Of a stretch of 64,000 nucleotides of DNA, positions 38,962 to 46,653 are shown piece by piece. The position numbers and the translations under genes are program-made. The DNA comes from Clostridiaceae bacterium (GTDB lineage Bacteria > Bacillota > Clostridia > Lachnospirales > Lachnospiraceae). Where the stretch lies: the NCBI GenBank assembly GCA_910574345.1, contig CAJSZV010000003.1, positions 62,001-126,000 on the forward strand, written 5' to 3'. Position 1 is the first letter of the stretch, and the number at the start of each line of letters is the position of its first letter. The notes beneath the pieces are model-generated. The model worked only from the letters and a program-made list of their open reading frames with translations. It had not been told where the DNA came from and searched no databases.

Positions 38962-39885
38962 ATGCAAGAGGCTAAAACAACTCTTCAGGAGATGAATCTG
39001 GTGGACCAATTTCTCTTTGATGAAGTAATGGAAGACCAGGATGTTTTTGAAGCGGTAGTCAGTATCCTGCTGGGGGAAGAGATTAAACTGCTGACGAAAC
39101 CGGAGACAGAAAAAGAATTCAGGGTGTCGCCTCAGCTGCGGGGAGGCAGGCTGGATTGTGTGGGTGCGGATGTTAATCATAAGGTTTACATGATTGAGAT
39201 GCAGAAAAGGAACACAAGAAATCTGGAAAAGCGAAGCAGATTCTATCAGGGCCATGTGGATGTGTCCCTTCTCGAACCGGGAAGCAGGGACTTTAACAGT
39301 TTAAAAGATGTGTGTCAGATCATGATAACGCCTTTTGACCTCTTTGGCAGAGGGCTGTATCGGTATACTTTTGTGGGAGTCTGTATAGAATGTCCGGATT
39401 TGAAGATCGGGGATGGAGCCTGGCGGGTGTTTATCAATACAAAGGGAAGGAATCCCCAGGATTTTTCTCATGAGTTTTTGGATTTTATGGACTATATCAT
39501 GGATTCAACAGATACATGCGCCCAAAAGACCGGCAGTGCAAAAATAAAATTGATCCATAAACAGGTGACACAGGTAAAAAAATCAGAAAAGACAGGGGTG
39601 AAACTTATGCAGAGGTGGGAAGAACTGGCCATGGAGAGAGATGAGGGATGGGAGGAAGGCAGAGAAAAAGGCAGGGAAGAAGGCAGCAGACAAAGGCTGG
39701 TCAATCAGGCTTGCCGCAAACTAAGGAAGGGAAAGATTCCAGAAGAGATTGCCGAGGATCTGGAGGAGACGTTGGATGTGATAGGCAGCATTTGCCTGGC
39801 AGCCGCAGCTTTTGCTCCAGATTTTGACGAAGAAAAAGTATACCATGCCTGGAAACAGGAGTTGGAAGCTTTCGCGTGCAGCTGA
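38962..39885 (+). CDS. Rpn-type PD-(D/E)XK nuclease (recombination-promoting/transposase-like)
   Basis: 307 residues from the ATG at 38962 with AAGGAGG 8 bases upstream. The catalytic core is RLDCVGADVNHKVYMIEMQ: Asp65, Glu79 and Gln81 fit the D...ExQ motif. An N-terminal FDEVMEDQDVFEAVVSILLG and a charged tail with repeated Glu/Gly/Arg units (EGWEEGREKGREEG) are typical of this PF12784 family, abundant in clostridia. Relatives in Escherichia coli (RpnA-E) cut DNA and promote RecA-independent recombination. No inverted repeats or target duplications flank it, so it is not a plain insertion sequence. Confidence 0.88.
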   Translation: MQEAKTTLQEMNLVDQFLFDEVMEDQDVFEAVVSILLGEEIKLLTKPETEKEFRVSPQLRGGRLDCVGADVNHKVYMIEMQKRNTRNLEKRSRFYQGHVDVSLLEPGSRDFNSLKDVCQIMITPFDLFGRGLYRYTFVGVCIECPDLKIGDGAWRVFINTKGRNPQDFSHEFLDFMDYIMDSTDTCAQKTGSAKIKLIHKQVTQVKKSEKTGVKLMQRWEELAMERDEGWEEGREKGREEGSRQRLVNQACRKLRKGKIPEEIAEDLEETLDVIGSICLAAAAFAPDFDEEKVYHAWKQELEAFACS

Positions 39886-39935
39886 CGGGAGGACGTAAAA
39901 TGACCGGGTCATAACACCGGAAAAAAGGCTATGAT

Positions 39936-39968
39936 GGGGATTAAGGGAATGAATAAACCTTAATCCCC
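39936..39968. terminator. Hairpin at the convergent Rpn/LysR boundary
   Basis: GGGGATTAAGG / CCTTAATCCCC, a perfect 11-bp stem with an 11-base loop. It includes the LysR stop codon. T tract is weak on both strands. Confidence 0.6.
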
Positions 39969-40850
39969 TTTCCATTCCCCATACCCTCTGAGATATTCCA
40001 CAAATTTCTTTGCGATCTCTGATACATATCCTTTTTCCCGATACACAGCCGCCATTCTTGTCACTGTAAATTCTGACAGGATCTCATGTTTTGCCAGGCC
40101 GCCGGCCAAAGGGAGGTTGCAGATGGTTTCCGGCACCAGGGCCACTCCAAGACCTGCGCCTGCCCAGAGGAGACAGGTTCTGGCATCGTCGTTGCGGCAG
40201 AAAATATCTGGTTCCACGCCGATATTTTGGAAGGCAGAGGAGATAATAGATTCAAAGCGGCGGTAGTAGATGAGAGGTTTTCCCGCCAGGTCCGTCAGTT
40301 CTATGGGAGTGTCGGAAGCAAGGGACGAAAAGTATGGGGCTTCCCCCACTGCCATGAGAGATTCCCTGGGGCCGTAGCAGCACTGAAAGCCTTCGCTGTT
40401 AAAGGGAGTCCGCAAAATGGCGCATTCGATGAGGCCGTTTTTCAGATGTTCCAGCAGTTCGTAGGTGTTTCCCTCCGTCAGCTCAAATCTTACATTGGGA
40501 TAGTCTTTGCAGAAATCCTTTAAAAATGCTTCTGTCAGCATATGGCCTGAGGATGATATGGTGCCAAGCTTTAAAACCCCTCTTGCCCCGTTCTCAAATC
40601 CCTGAAGCTGCTTTGTGACAGAATCCATGGCGGACAGGATATGTTTCGCCCTTTCATAGAGAAAGGAGCCGGCTTCTGTGGGCTGTGCCTTTCGAAAACC
40701 TCTCACTAAAAGGGTAACGCCTACCTCCTCCTCAAGAGCCATAAGCTGCTTGCTTAGGGGAGGCTGGGATAATCCAAGGGCCTGGGCGGCGGCGGTGAAG
40801 CTGCCTGTTTCTACAATTGTGACAAAATAGAGAAGCTGTTTGGAGGTCAT
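39960..40850 (-). CDS. LysR family regulator divergent from an ABC exporter
   Basis: 296 residues from the ATG at 40850 (AAAGGAG upstream; GTG at 40865 is a poorer start). Winged helix-turn-helix at about 1-60 (TAAAQALGLSQPPLSKQLMA), effector domain after 90. It is closest in pattern to the CynR/YwbI-like LysR group. It lies back-to-back with the exporter genes, with a dyad over their promoter, so it is the probable regulator of drug or metabolite efflux. Confidence 0.92.
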   Translation of the reverse strand: MTSKQLLYFVTIVETGSFTAAAQALGLSQPPLSKQLMALEEEVGVTLLVRGFRKAQPTEAGSFLYERAKHILSAMDSVTKQLQGFENGARGVLKLGTISSSGHMLTEAFLKDFCKDYPNVRFELTEGNTYELLEHLKNGLIECAILRTPFNSEGFQCCYGPRESLMAVGEAPYFSSLASDTPIELTDLAGKPLIYYRRFESIISSAFQNIGVEPDIFCRNDDARTCLLWAGAGLGVALVPETICNLPLAGGLAKHEILSEFTVTRMAAVYREKGYVSEIAKKFVEYLRGYGEWKGD

Positions 40851-40882
40851 ATTAGCTCCTTTCACTATAATTAAAACCTGGT

Positions 40883-40920
40883 CTTGTATATATTATACCG
40901 TAATGCTATAATATTACAAG
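40883..40920 (+). promoter_or_regulatory. Exporter promoter inside an inverted repeat (candidate LysR operator)
   Basis: -35 TTGTAT (40884-40889), 17-base spacer, -10 TATAAT (40907-40912). The arms CTTGTATATATTATA and TATAATATTACAAG are complementary apart from one extra TA, so the whole promoter lies within a near-dyad bounded by CTTGTA/TACAAG. Binding here could block or reposition RNA polymerase. Confidence 0.55.
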
Positions 40921-40956
40921 CTATTATTCCAAAAAAATATAATTGGAGGAAACCGC

Positions 40957-42690
40957 ATGAAAAAGCTTTTAAAATACTTTAAGAATTATAAGCTTGAAAG
41001 TATTATGGGCCCCCTGTTTAAGCTGTTGGAAGCCAGTTTTGAACTGTTTGTACCCCTTGTCATGGCCCAGATCATTGATGTGGGCATTAAAAAACAGGAC
41101 GTGGGGTATATTCTGCGCATGGGCGGAGTGCTGGTGCTTTTGGGGGTGGTGGGTCTTGCCTGTTCCCTGACAGCCCAATACTTTTCAGCCAAAGCGGCAG
41201 TGGGCATCGGGACCATGCTGCGCAATGACCTGTTCCGCCACATCAATACCCTGTCTTACCGGGAAATTGATACCGTGGGCACATCAACTCTTGTGACCCG
41301 GATGACCAGCGATATCAACCAGGTTCAGTCGGGAATCAATCTGGTGCTGAGATTATTTTTGCGTTCTCCCTTTATCGTGTTCGGCGCCATGGTCATGGCA
41401 TTTACCATTAACGTAAGGGCCGCCATGATTTTTGTAGTCACCATCCCCCTTCTGTCCGTGGTGGTGTTCGGCGTCATGTTAGTCAGTATGCCCCTGTATA
41501 AGAAAGTGCAGAAGCAGCTGGACCAGGTACTTCTGACCACCAGGGAGAACCTTCTGGGAGCCAGGGTGGTCCGCGCCTTTAACCGGCAGGAGGATGAGAT
41601 TAAGAAATTTGACCAGGAAAACGGCATGCTGGTGAGGATGCAGGTGTTTGTTGGAAAGATTTCCGCCCTTATGAACCCCATTACTTATGTGATCGTCAAC
41701 GGAGCCATTATCATTCTGATCTGGACCGGAGCCTGGCAGGTGGAAGGCGGAATCATCACCCAGGGCGAGGTGGTGGCTCTTGTTAATTACATGTCTCAGA
41801 TCCTGGTGGAACTTGTGAAACTGGCCAATCTGATCATCAATATTTCAAAGGCATTGGCCTGCAGCCACCGCATCAATGCCGTATTTGAGGAACAGAGCAG
41901 CATTGCTGAGAAAGCCGAAACAAAGGAAGGGACTTGGTCCTCCGAGACGGCGGTGGAGTTCAAAAATATGGATTTCTTCTATGCAGGGGCGAAGGAGCCG
42001 TCCCTAAGCCGGATTTCCTTCAAGGCCCTCAGAGGACAGACCATCGGCATTATCGGCGGAACGGGATCCGGAAAATCCTCTCTGGTCAACCTGATTCCCA
42101 GATTTTACGATGCCACAGAAGGCGCGGTTTATGTTGACGGGGTGGATGTAAAAGAGTATGCCCTCTCTAAGCTGCGTCATAAGATCGGCGTGGTTCCCCA
42201 AAGAGCCGTGCTTTTTAAGGGAAGTCTCCGAGAGAATATGAGATGGGGCAAAAGGGATGCCACAGATGAGGAGATCTATAAAGCCCTGGATACGGCCCAG
42301 GCGAGAGAGTTTGTGGACAGCAAAGAGAAAGGCCTGGATCTTTTAATCGAACAGGGAGGCAAGAATTTATCGGGAGGGCAGAAGCAGCGCCTTACCATTG
42401 CCAGAGCTCTGGTGCGAAAACCGGAGATATTGATTATGGACGACAGCGCGTCAGCCCTGGACTTTGCAACGGATGCGGCCCTGAGAAAAGCCATCAGGGA
42501 AAATACGGAGAATATGACCGTATTTCTCGTGTCTCAGCGCGCTACCACCATCAGGCATGCAGATCAGATCCTGGTGCTGGACGATGGAAAGCTGGTAGGA
42601 GCAGGAACCCACAGGGAGCTTCTTGACCAGTGCGAAGTATATCGTGAAATCTGTCTGTCCCAGCTGTCCAAAGAGGAGGTGCTCCAGTGA
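40957..42690 (+). CDS. ABC exporter subunit with degenerate catalytic site
   Basis: 577 residues: an N-terminal six-helix exporter domain (about 1-310) and a C-terminal ATPase. Walker A GGTGSGKSS at about 367, ABC signature LSGGQKQR, and Walker B ILIMDDSASALD in which the usual catalytic Glu is Asp496. That replacement, with a normal site in the partner, is the hallmark of heterodimeric exporters such as TM287/288 and BmrCD. The ATG overlaps nothing upstream; AATTGGAGG is the ribosome binding site. The stop overlaps the next gene's start by 4 bases. Confidence 0.94.
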   Translation: MKKLLKYFKNYKLESIMGPLFKLLEASFELFVPLVMAQIIDVGIKKQDVGYILRMGGVLVLLGVVGLACSLTAQYFSAKAAVGIGTMLRNDLFRHINTLSYREIDTVGTSTLVTRMTSDINQVQSGINLVLRLFLRSPFIVFGAMVMAFTINVRAAMIFVVTIPLLSVVVFGVMLVSMPLYKKVQKQLDQVLLTTRENLLGARVVRAFNRQEDEIKKFDQENGMLVRMQVFVGKISALMNPITYVIVNGAIIILIWTGAWQVEGGIITQGEVVALVNYMSQILVELVKLANLIINISKALACSHRINAVFEEQSSIAEKAETKEGTWSSETAVEFKNMDFFYAGAKEPSLSRISFKALRGQTIGIIGGTGSGKSSLVNLIPRFYDATEGAVYVDGVDVKEYALSKLRHKIGVVPQRAVLFKGSLRENMRWGKRDATDEEIYKALDTAQAREFVDSKEKGLDLLIEQGGKNLSGGQKQRLTIARALVRKPEILIMDDSASALDFATDAALRKAIRENTENMTVFLVSQRATTIRHADQILVLDDGKLVGAGTHRELLDQCEVYREICLSQLSKEEVLQ

Positions 42691-44429
42691 AAAAACATAG
42701 ATCAACGGTAAAAAGGATTCTTGATTATATAGGTCATTATAAATGGGGAGTTCTACTGTCTCTGTGCCTTGCGGCGGTTACGGTGGTCACCACCCTCTAT
42801 GCTCCCATTCTCATCGGTGATGCGGTGGATGTGATCACAGGTCCGGGCAAGGTGGATTTTACGGCCCTCATGGGAGTGCTCAGGAAAATGGCCGTGGTGA
42901 TCTTCATAACGGCTGTGTCCCAATGGCTCATGAATCACATTAACAACAAGATCACGTACCGGGTGGTGAAGGACATCAGGACCAAAGCCTTTGAGCATCT
43001 GGAAATCCTTCCTCTGCGCTATATGGATTCCCATCCTTCCGGCGACATTATCAGCCGGATTATTGCGGATATTGATCAGTTTTCCGAAGGCCTTCTCATG
43101 GGATTTACCCAGCTTTTCACAGGCGTGCTGACTATTCTCGGCACCTTGGGGTTCATGTTCTATGTCAATGCCTGGATCGCCCTGGTGGTGGTCTGCGTCA
43201 CGCCTGTGTCCCTTCTGGTGGCCAGTTTTATTGCCAGGAAGACTTACGTTATGTTCAAACATCAGTCGGAGACCAGAGGAGAACTGACGGGGCTGATTGA
43301 TGAGATGCTGGGCAGTCAGAAGGTGGTCCAGGCCTTCGGCCATGAAGAGGAGGCTCAGGAGAGATTTGAGGAGATCAATGAACGGCTTCGGGGATACAGC
43401 CTGCGGGCTACATTTTTTTCCTCCATCACTAATCCCTCTACCCGGTTTGTCAATGGCCTTGTGTATGCCAGCGTGGGAGTGGCAGGAGCGTATGCGGCGG
43501 TTCACGGCCTTCTGTCTGTGGGAAAGCTGTCCAGCTTTTTAAGCTATGCCAACCAGTATACCAAGCCTTTTAACGAGATTTCCGGTGTGGTGACAGAGCT
43601 TCAGAATGCCCTGGCATCTGCGTCAAGGGTGTTTGCCCTTATTGATGAGGAGCCTTTAAAGCCGGAGGATGAGGACGCGGTGGAATTAAAGGAGGCCGAC
43701 GGCAGGGTGAGTCTTGAGCAGGTATCGTTCTCCTACACTCCTGAGGTGCCTCTTATCGAGAACTTTAATCTGTCCGTGAAGCCTGGCCAGAGAATCGCCA
43801 TTGTGGGCCCTACGGGATGCGGCAAGACCACAGTTATCAACCTTCTCATGCGGTTCTATGACGTGGATAAAGGCTGTATCAGTGTAAGCGGCCATGATAT
43901 CCGCCATATGACCAGGAAGAGCCTGCGGGCCGGTTACGGCATGGTTCTTCAGGAAACCTGGTTAAAATCGGGAACCATCAGAGATAATATTGCATATGGA
44001 AAGCCGGAGGCTGCAGAGGAGGAGATCATCCGGGCGGCTAAGGAAGCCCATGCCCACAGTTTTATCAAGCGTATGCCCCAGGGGTACGATACCATAATCT
44101 CCGAGGACGGAGGCAATCTGTCCCAGGGGCAGAAACAGCTTCTGTGCATTGCCAGGGTTATGCTGTGCCTTCCCCCTATGCTGATTCTGGATGAGGCCAC
44201 GTCTTCCATTGATACCCGCACGGAGATCCGCATTCAGAAGGCCTTTGCCAAGATGATGGAAGGGAGGACCAGCTTTATTGTGGCCCACCGTCTGTCCACC
44301 ATCAAGGAGGCCGATGTGATTCTGGTGATGAAGGACGGCCATATTATGGAACAGGGAAGTCATGAGGCCCTTCTTGCCAAGGGCGGATTTTATGCGGAAC
44401 TTTACAACAGTCAGTTCGCAGTATCGTAG
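42687..44429 (+). CDS. ABC exporter subunit with intact catalytic site
   Basis: 580 residues: six-helix membrane domain (about 1-320) and ATPase with Walker A GPTGCGKTT near 374, signature LSQGQKQLL and Walker B LILDEATSSID (Asp502, Glu503). The signature has Gln for Gly (LSQGQ), common in the partner subunit of heterodimers. It is translationally coupled to the first subunit (GTGA overlap of 4 bases). Together they form a multidrug- or lipid-type efflux pump; the substrate is unknown. Confidence 0.94.
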   Translation: MKKHRSTVKRILDYIGHYKWGVLLSLCLAAVTVVTTLYAPILIGDAVDVITGPGKVDFTALMGVLRKMAVVIFITAVSQWLMNHINNKITYRVVKDIRTKAFEHLEILPLRYMDSHPSGDIISRIIADIDQFSEGLLMGFTQLFTGVLTILGTLGFMFYVNAWIALVVVCVTPVSLLVASFIARKTYVMFKHQSETRGELTGLIDEMLGSQKVVQAFGHEEEAQERFEEINERLRGYSLRATFFSSITNPSTRFVNGLVYASVGVAGAYAAVHGLLSVGKLSSFLSYANQYTKPFNEISGVVTELQNALASASRVFALIDEEPLKPEDEDAVELKEADGRVSLEQVSFSYTPEVPLIENFNLSVKPGQRIAIVGPTGCGKTTVINLLMRFYDVDKGCISVSGHDIRHMTRKSLRAGYGMVLQETWLKSGTIRDNIAYGKPEAAEEEIIRAAKEAHAHSFIKRMPQGYDTIISEDGGNLSQGQKQLLCIARVMLCLPPMLILDEATSSIDTRTEIRIQKAFAKMMEGRTSFIVAHRLSTIKEADVILVMKDGHIMEQGSHEALLAKGGFYAELYNSQFAVS

Positions 44430-44510
44430 ACAATTGGAAAACTTTGTGGTAAACTGTCCACGCAGGCAATAGAAAGCAGAAAGATTTTATTGTGCAGAAA
44501 GGACAAAAAA

Positions 44511-45671
44511 ATGAAGATAACAGACGATATCCTATATATAGGCGTGAAAGACCGGGATCTGGATATCTTTGAAAGCCAATATCCGATTCCTGACGGTGTA
44601 ACGTATAACTCCTATATGATTCTGGATGAGAAGACAGCAATTCTTGACACCGTGGACAAGAGAGCCTCTGAGGCCTGGTTTTCCAATGTAAAGGAAGCCC
44701 TTGGAGAGAGAAAACCGGACTACCTCATTGTATCCCACATGGAGCCGGACCACGCAGCCAATATCGGACGGTTTGTCAAAGATTATCCGGAGACGGTGAT
44801 TGTAGGCAATGCCAAGACATTTCCCATGATCAAACAATTTTTTGACATGAACCCTGAGGGCAGGACTTTGGTGGTAAAGGAGGGGGACACCTTGTCTTTG
44901 GGGCGTCACACCCTGCAGTTTTTCATGGCTCCCATGGTTCACTGGCCGGAGGTCATGGTGACCTATGAACAGTCGGAGAAGATTCTCTTTTCCGCCGACG
45001 GATTCGGTACATTCGGCGTGGATTCCGGCTTAAAGGAGCAGTGGGCCGGGGAGGCGGCCAGGTATTATCTCAACATTGTGGGGAAATACGGAGTTCAGGT
45101 TCAGACGCTCCTTAAAAAAGCCGCCGGACTGGATATCTCCATGATCTGCCCCTTACATGGTCCTGTTCTCAAGGAGGACTTAGGCTTTTATCTGGAGAAA
45201 TATAAGATCTGGAGCAGCTATGAACCGGAGGAGCACGGCGTTTTAGTGGCTGTGGCTTCCATCCACGGCAACACCATGGCAGCGGCAGAGGAATTGGCCC
45301 AGAGACTGAGAGACGAGGGCGAAAACCATGTGGAGGTTCTTGACCTGGCAAGGACGGATGTGTCCTATGGGGTGCAGAAGGCATTTTACTATGACCGCCT
45401 TGTGCTGGCGGCGTCTACTTATGACGGCGGTGTGTTCCCCTGTATGGAGGAATTTCTTTTGCATCTGAAAGCAAAGAATTATCAGAAACGGACTGCGGCC
45501 CTTATGGAGAACGGAAGCTGGGCTCCGGGTGCCGCCAGGGTAATGCAGGGAATTCTGGAGTCCATGAAACAGATCACCAGGATAGAGCCCATTGTCACCA
45601 TCCGGTCAGCCTTGAATCATGACAGCAGACAGGTGATGAGGGAGCTGGCGCAGAATCTGGCGCAAAAATAG
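44511..45671 (+). CDS. fprA: FprA family flavodiiron protein
   Basis: 386 residues from the ATG at 44511 (AAAGGA 7 bases upstream; a TTG at 44490 opens the frame). The metallo-beta-lactamase-like domain has the diiron ligands H76-x-E78-x-D80-H81 (SHMEPDHAANIG), then His in MVHWPEVM, Asp in FSADGFGTFG and His in CPLHGPVL. The C-terminal flavodoxin domain starts near 250 (ASIHGNTMAAAEELA). It reduces oxygen to water and/or nitric oxide, protecting anaerobes from oxygen. It lacks a fused rubredoxin, so an external donor is needed. Confidence 0.95.
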   Translation: MKITDDILYIGVKDRDLDIFESQYPIPDGVTYNSYMILDEKTAILDTVDKRASEAWFSNVKEALGERKPDYLIVSHMEPDHAANIGRFVKDYPETVIVGNAKTFPMIKQFFDMNPEGRTLVVKEGDTLSLGRHTLQFFMAPMVHWPEVMVTYEQSEKILFSADGFGTFGVDSGLKEQWAGEAARYYLNIVGKYGVQVQTLLKKAAGLDISMICPLHGPVLKEDLGFYLEKYKIWSSYEPEEHGVLVAVASIHGNTMAAAEELAQRLRDEGENHVEVLDLARTDVSYGVQKAFYYDRLVLAASTYDGGVFPCMEEFLLHLKAKNYQKRTAALMENGSWAPGAARVMQGILESMKQITRIEPIVTIRSALNHDSRQVMRELAQNLAQK

Positions 45672-45706
45672 ATTCTGCTGCCCCCAGGCTTTGGAGATCA
45701 GGGATT

Positions 45707-46420
45707 ATGAAGGGTACACTGAATGAATTACAGGGAAAGATTTTTGAGGAACTGGTGAAGGAGATAAAATATGGCAGAGATGTTTCCATAAAAAGTTTTT
45801 CGGAGAAGTATTTTGTTTCGCCAAGCTTTTTGGTGAAACTTTCGAAAAAACTTGGCTATTCAGGTTTTAAGGAACTGGTTTTTTCTCTGAGAATGGATGG
45901 AAAGATGCCTAAACTTATGGAGGCCCCCGATGGAACAGATTATCCCCATATGATTATCAGCAACTATTCCAAGGAATTGGCGGGGGAGTTCGCCAGGAAG
46001 CTTTTAGATGCCAGGCCTTATTATATATATGCGGCGGCAAGGGGATATTCCGGTATGGTGGTGGAGTATATGAGCCAAAAACTTCTTGCCCAGGGATATC
46101 GGATGGTCTATATGGAAGGCGTTCATGAGATATCTAATCATCAGAATAATATCGGCATCTTAGTATCGGAATCAGGAGAGACCGAGGCCGTGGTGGAAGT
46201 GGCCCGAACGTTTCAGAATCAAGGTAATTGTACCATAGCCTTCTTAAGTAACGGTAACAGCAGGCTGGGAAGAATGGTGGATTTGCCAATTGTTATTTCT
46301 AAGTGGAAAGACGAAAACGAGTGGGGATTTAGTACGTTTGTGCCCTATTCAATCATAGCCTTTGACCTGCTTTTTTCAAATGTACAAAAAGAAGAGCAGA
46401 AGGCGAAAACCGTATCATAA
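45707..46420 (+). CDS. RpiR family regulator of the PTS operon
   Basis: 237 residues, shorter than the usual 280. The N-terminal helix-turn-helix (about 10-65, SIKSFSEKYFVSPSFLVKLS) is followed by a SIS sugar-phosphate-binding domain (about 85-215, YIYAAARGYSGMVVEYMSQK). RpiR/GlvR-type proteins control sugar-phosphate catabolism genes; in Bacillus subtilis GlvR governs the glv maltose operon. It is followed by a terminator and then the PTS operon, so it is probably transcribed separately and acts on the repeats at 46509-46552. The ligand is likely an alpha-glucoside 6-phosphate. Confidence 0.9.
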   Translation: MKGTLNELQGKIFEELVKEIKYGRDVSIKSFSEKYFVSPSFLVKLSKKLGYSGFKELVFSLRMDGKMPKLMEAPDGTDYPHMIISNYSKELAGEFARKLLDARPYYIYAAARGYSGMVVEYMSQKLLAQGYRMVYMEGVHEISNHQNNIGILVSESGETEAVVEVARTFQNQGNCTIAFLSNGNSRLGRMVDLPIVISKWKDENEWGFSTFVPYSIIAFDLLFSNVQKEEQKAKTVS

Positions 46421-46437
46421 GGCAAATAAGGCGATAA

Positions 46438-46475
46438 AGCAGGCTGTAAAGTCATTTTTACAGACCTGCTTTTCT
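46438..46475 (+). terminator. Terminator after the RpiR regulator gene
   Basis: AGCAGGCTGTAAA pairs with TTTACAGACCTGCT (one bulge), followed by a T-rich run (TTTCTTTT). Confidence 0.85.
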
Positions 46476-46508
46476 TTTGCCTGCTTTTTGCCGGATATTA
46501 GAAGAAAA

Positions 46509-46552
46509 TGTAAAAAAATACACGGATTGTAAAGAAATACACAAACGTATTT
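46509..46552 (+). repeat. Tandem operator-like repeats before the PTS operon
   Basis: TGTAAAAAAATACAC (46509-46523) and TGTAAAGAAATACAC (46528-46542) match at 14 of 15 positions with a 19-bp period, i.e. nearly two helical turns. AAATAC (46535-46540) also forms a dyad with GTATTT (46547-46552). They lie just upstream of the -35, where an RpiR regulator could bind as an activator or repressor. Confidence 0.6.
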
Positions 46553-46558
46553 GATCTA

Positions 46559-46587
46559 TTGCAAAAAAAATAGTAAAAGTGTATAGT
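46559..46587 (+). promoter_or_regulatory. Promoter of the alpha-glucoside PTS operon
   Basis: -35 TTGCAA (46559-46564), 17-base spacer, -10 TATAGT (46582-46587), 66 bases before the first gene. Confidence 0.6.
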
Positions 46588-46653
46588 GGACATCAACAAA
46601 AGGAACCTGCGCAGATGGAATTTTTGTTAAATTGTTTATTATGAGGGGGTATT

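Noticed and set aside
39636-39696. Repeat region in the Rpn-type gene tail
   Set aside because: The Glu/Gly/Arg repeats are a normal charged tail of this nuclease family and stay in frame.
42753-43505. 250-residue minus-strand frame
   Set aside because: Antisense to the ABC exporter gene with intact Walker motifs; composition is that of a shadow frame.
46509-46542. CRISPR-like repeat
   Set aside because: Only two copies of 15 bp with a 4-base gap at a promoter; this fits an operator, not an array.
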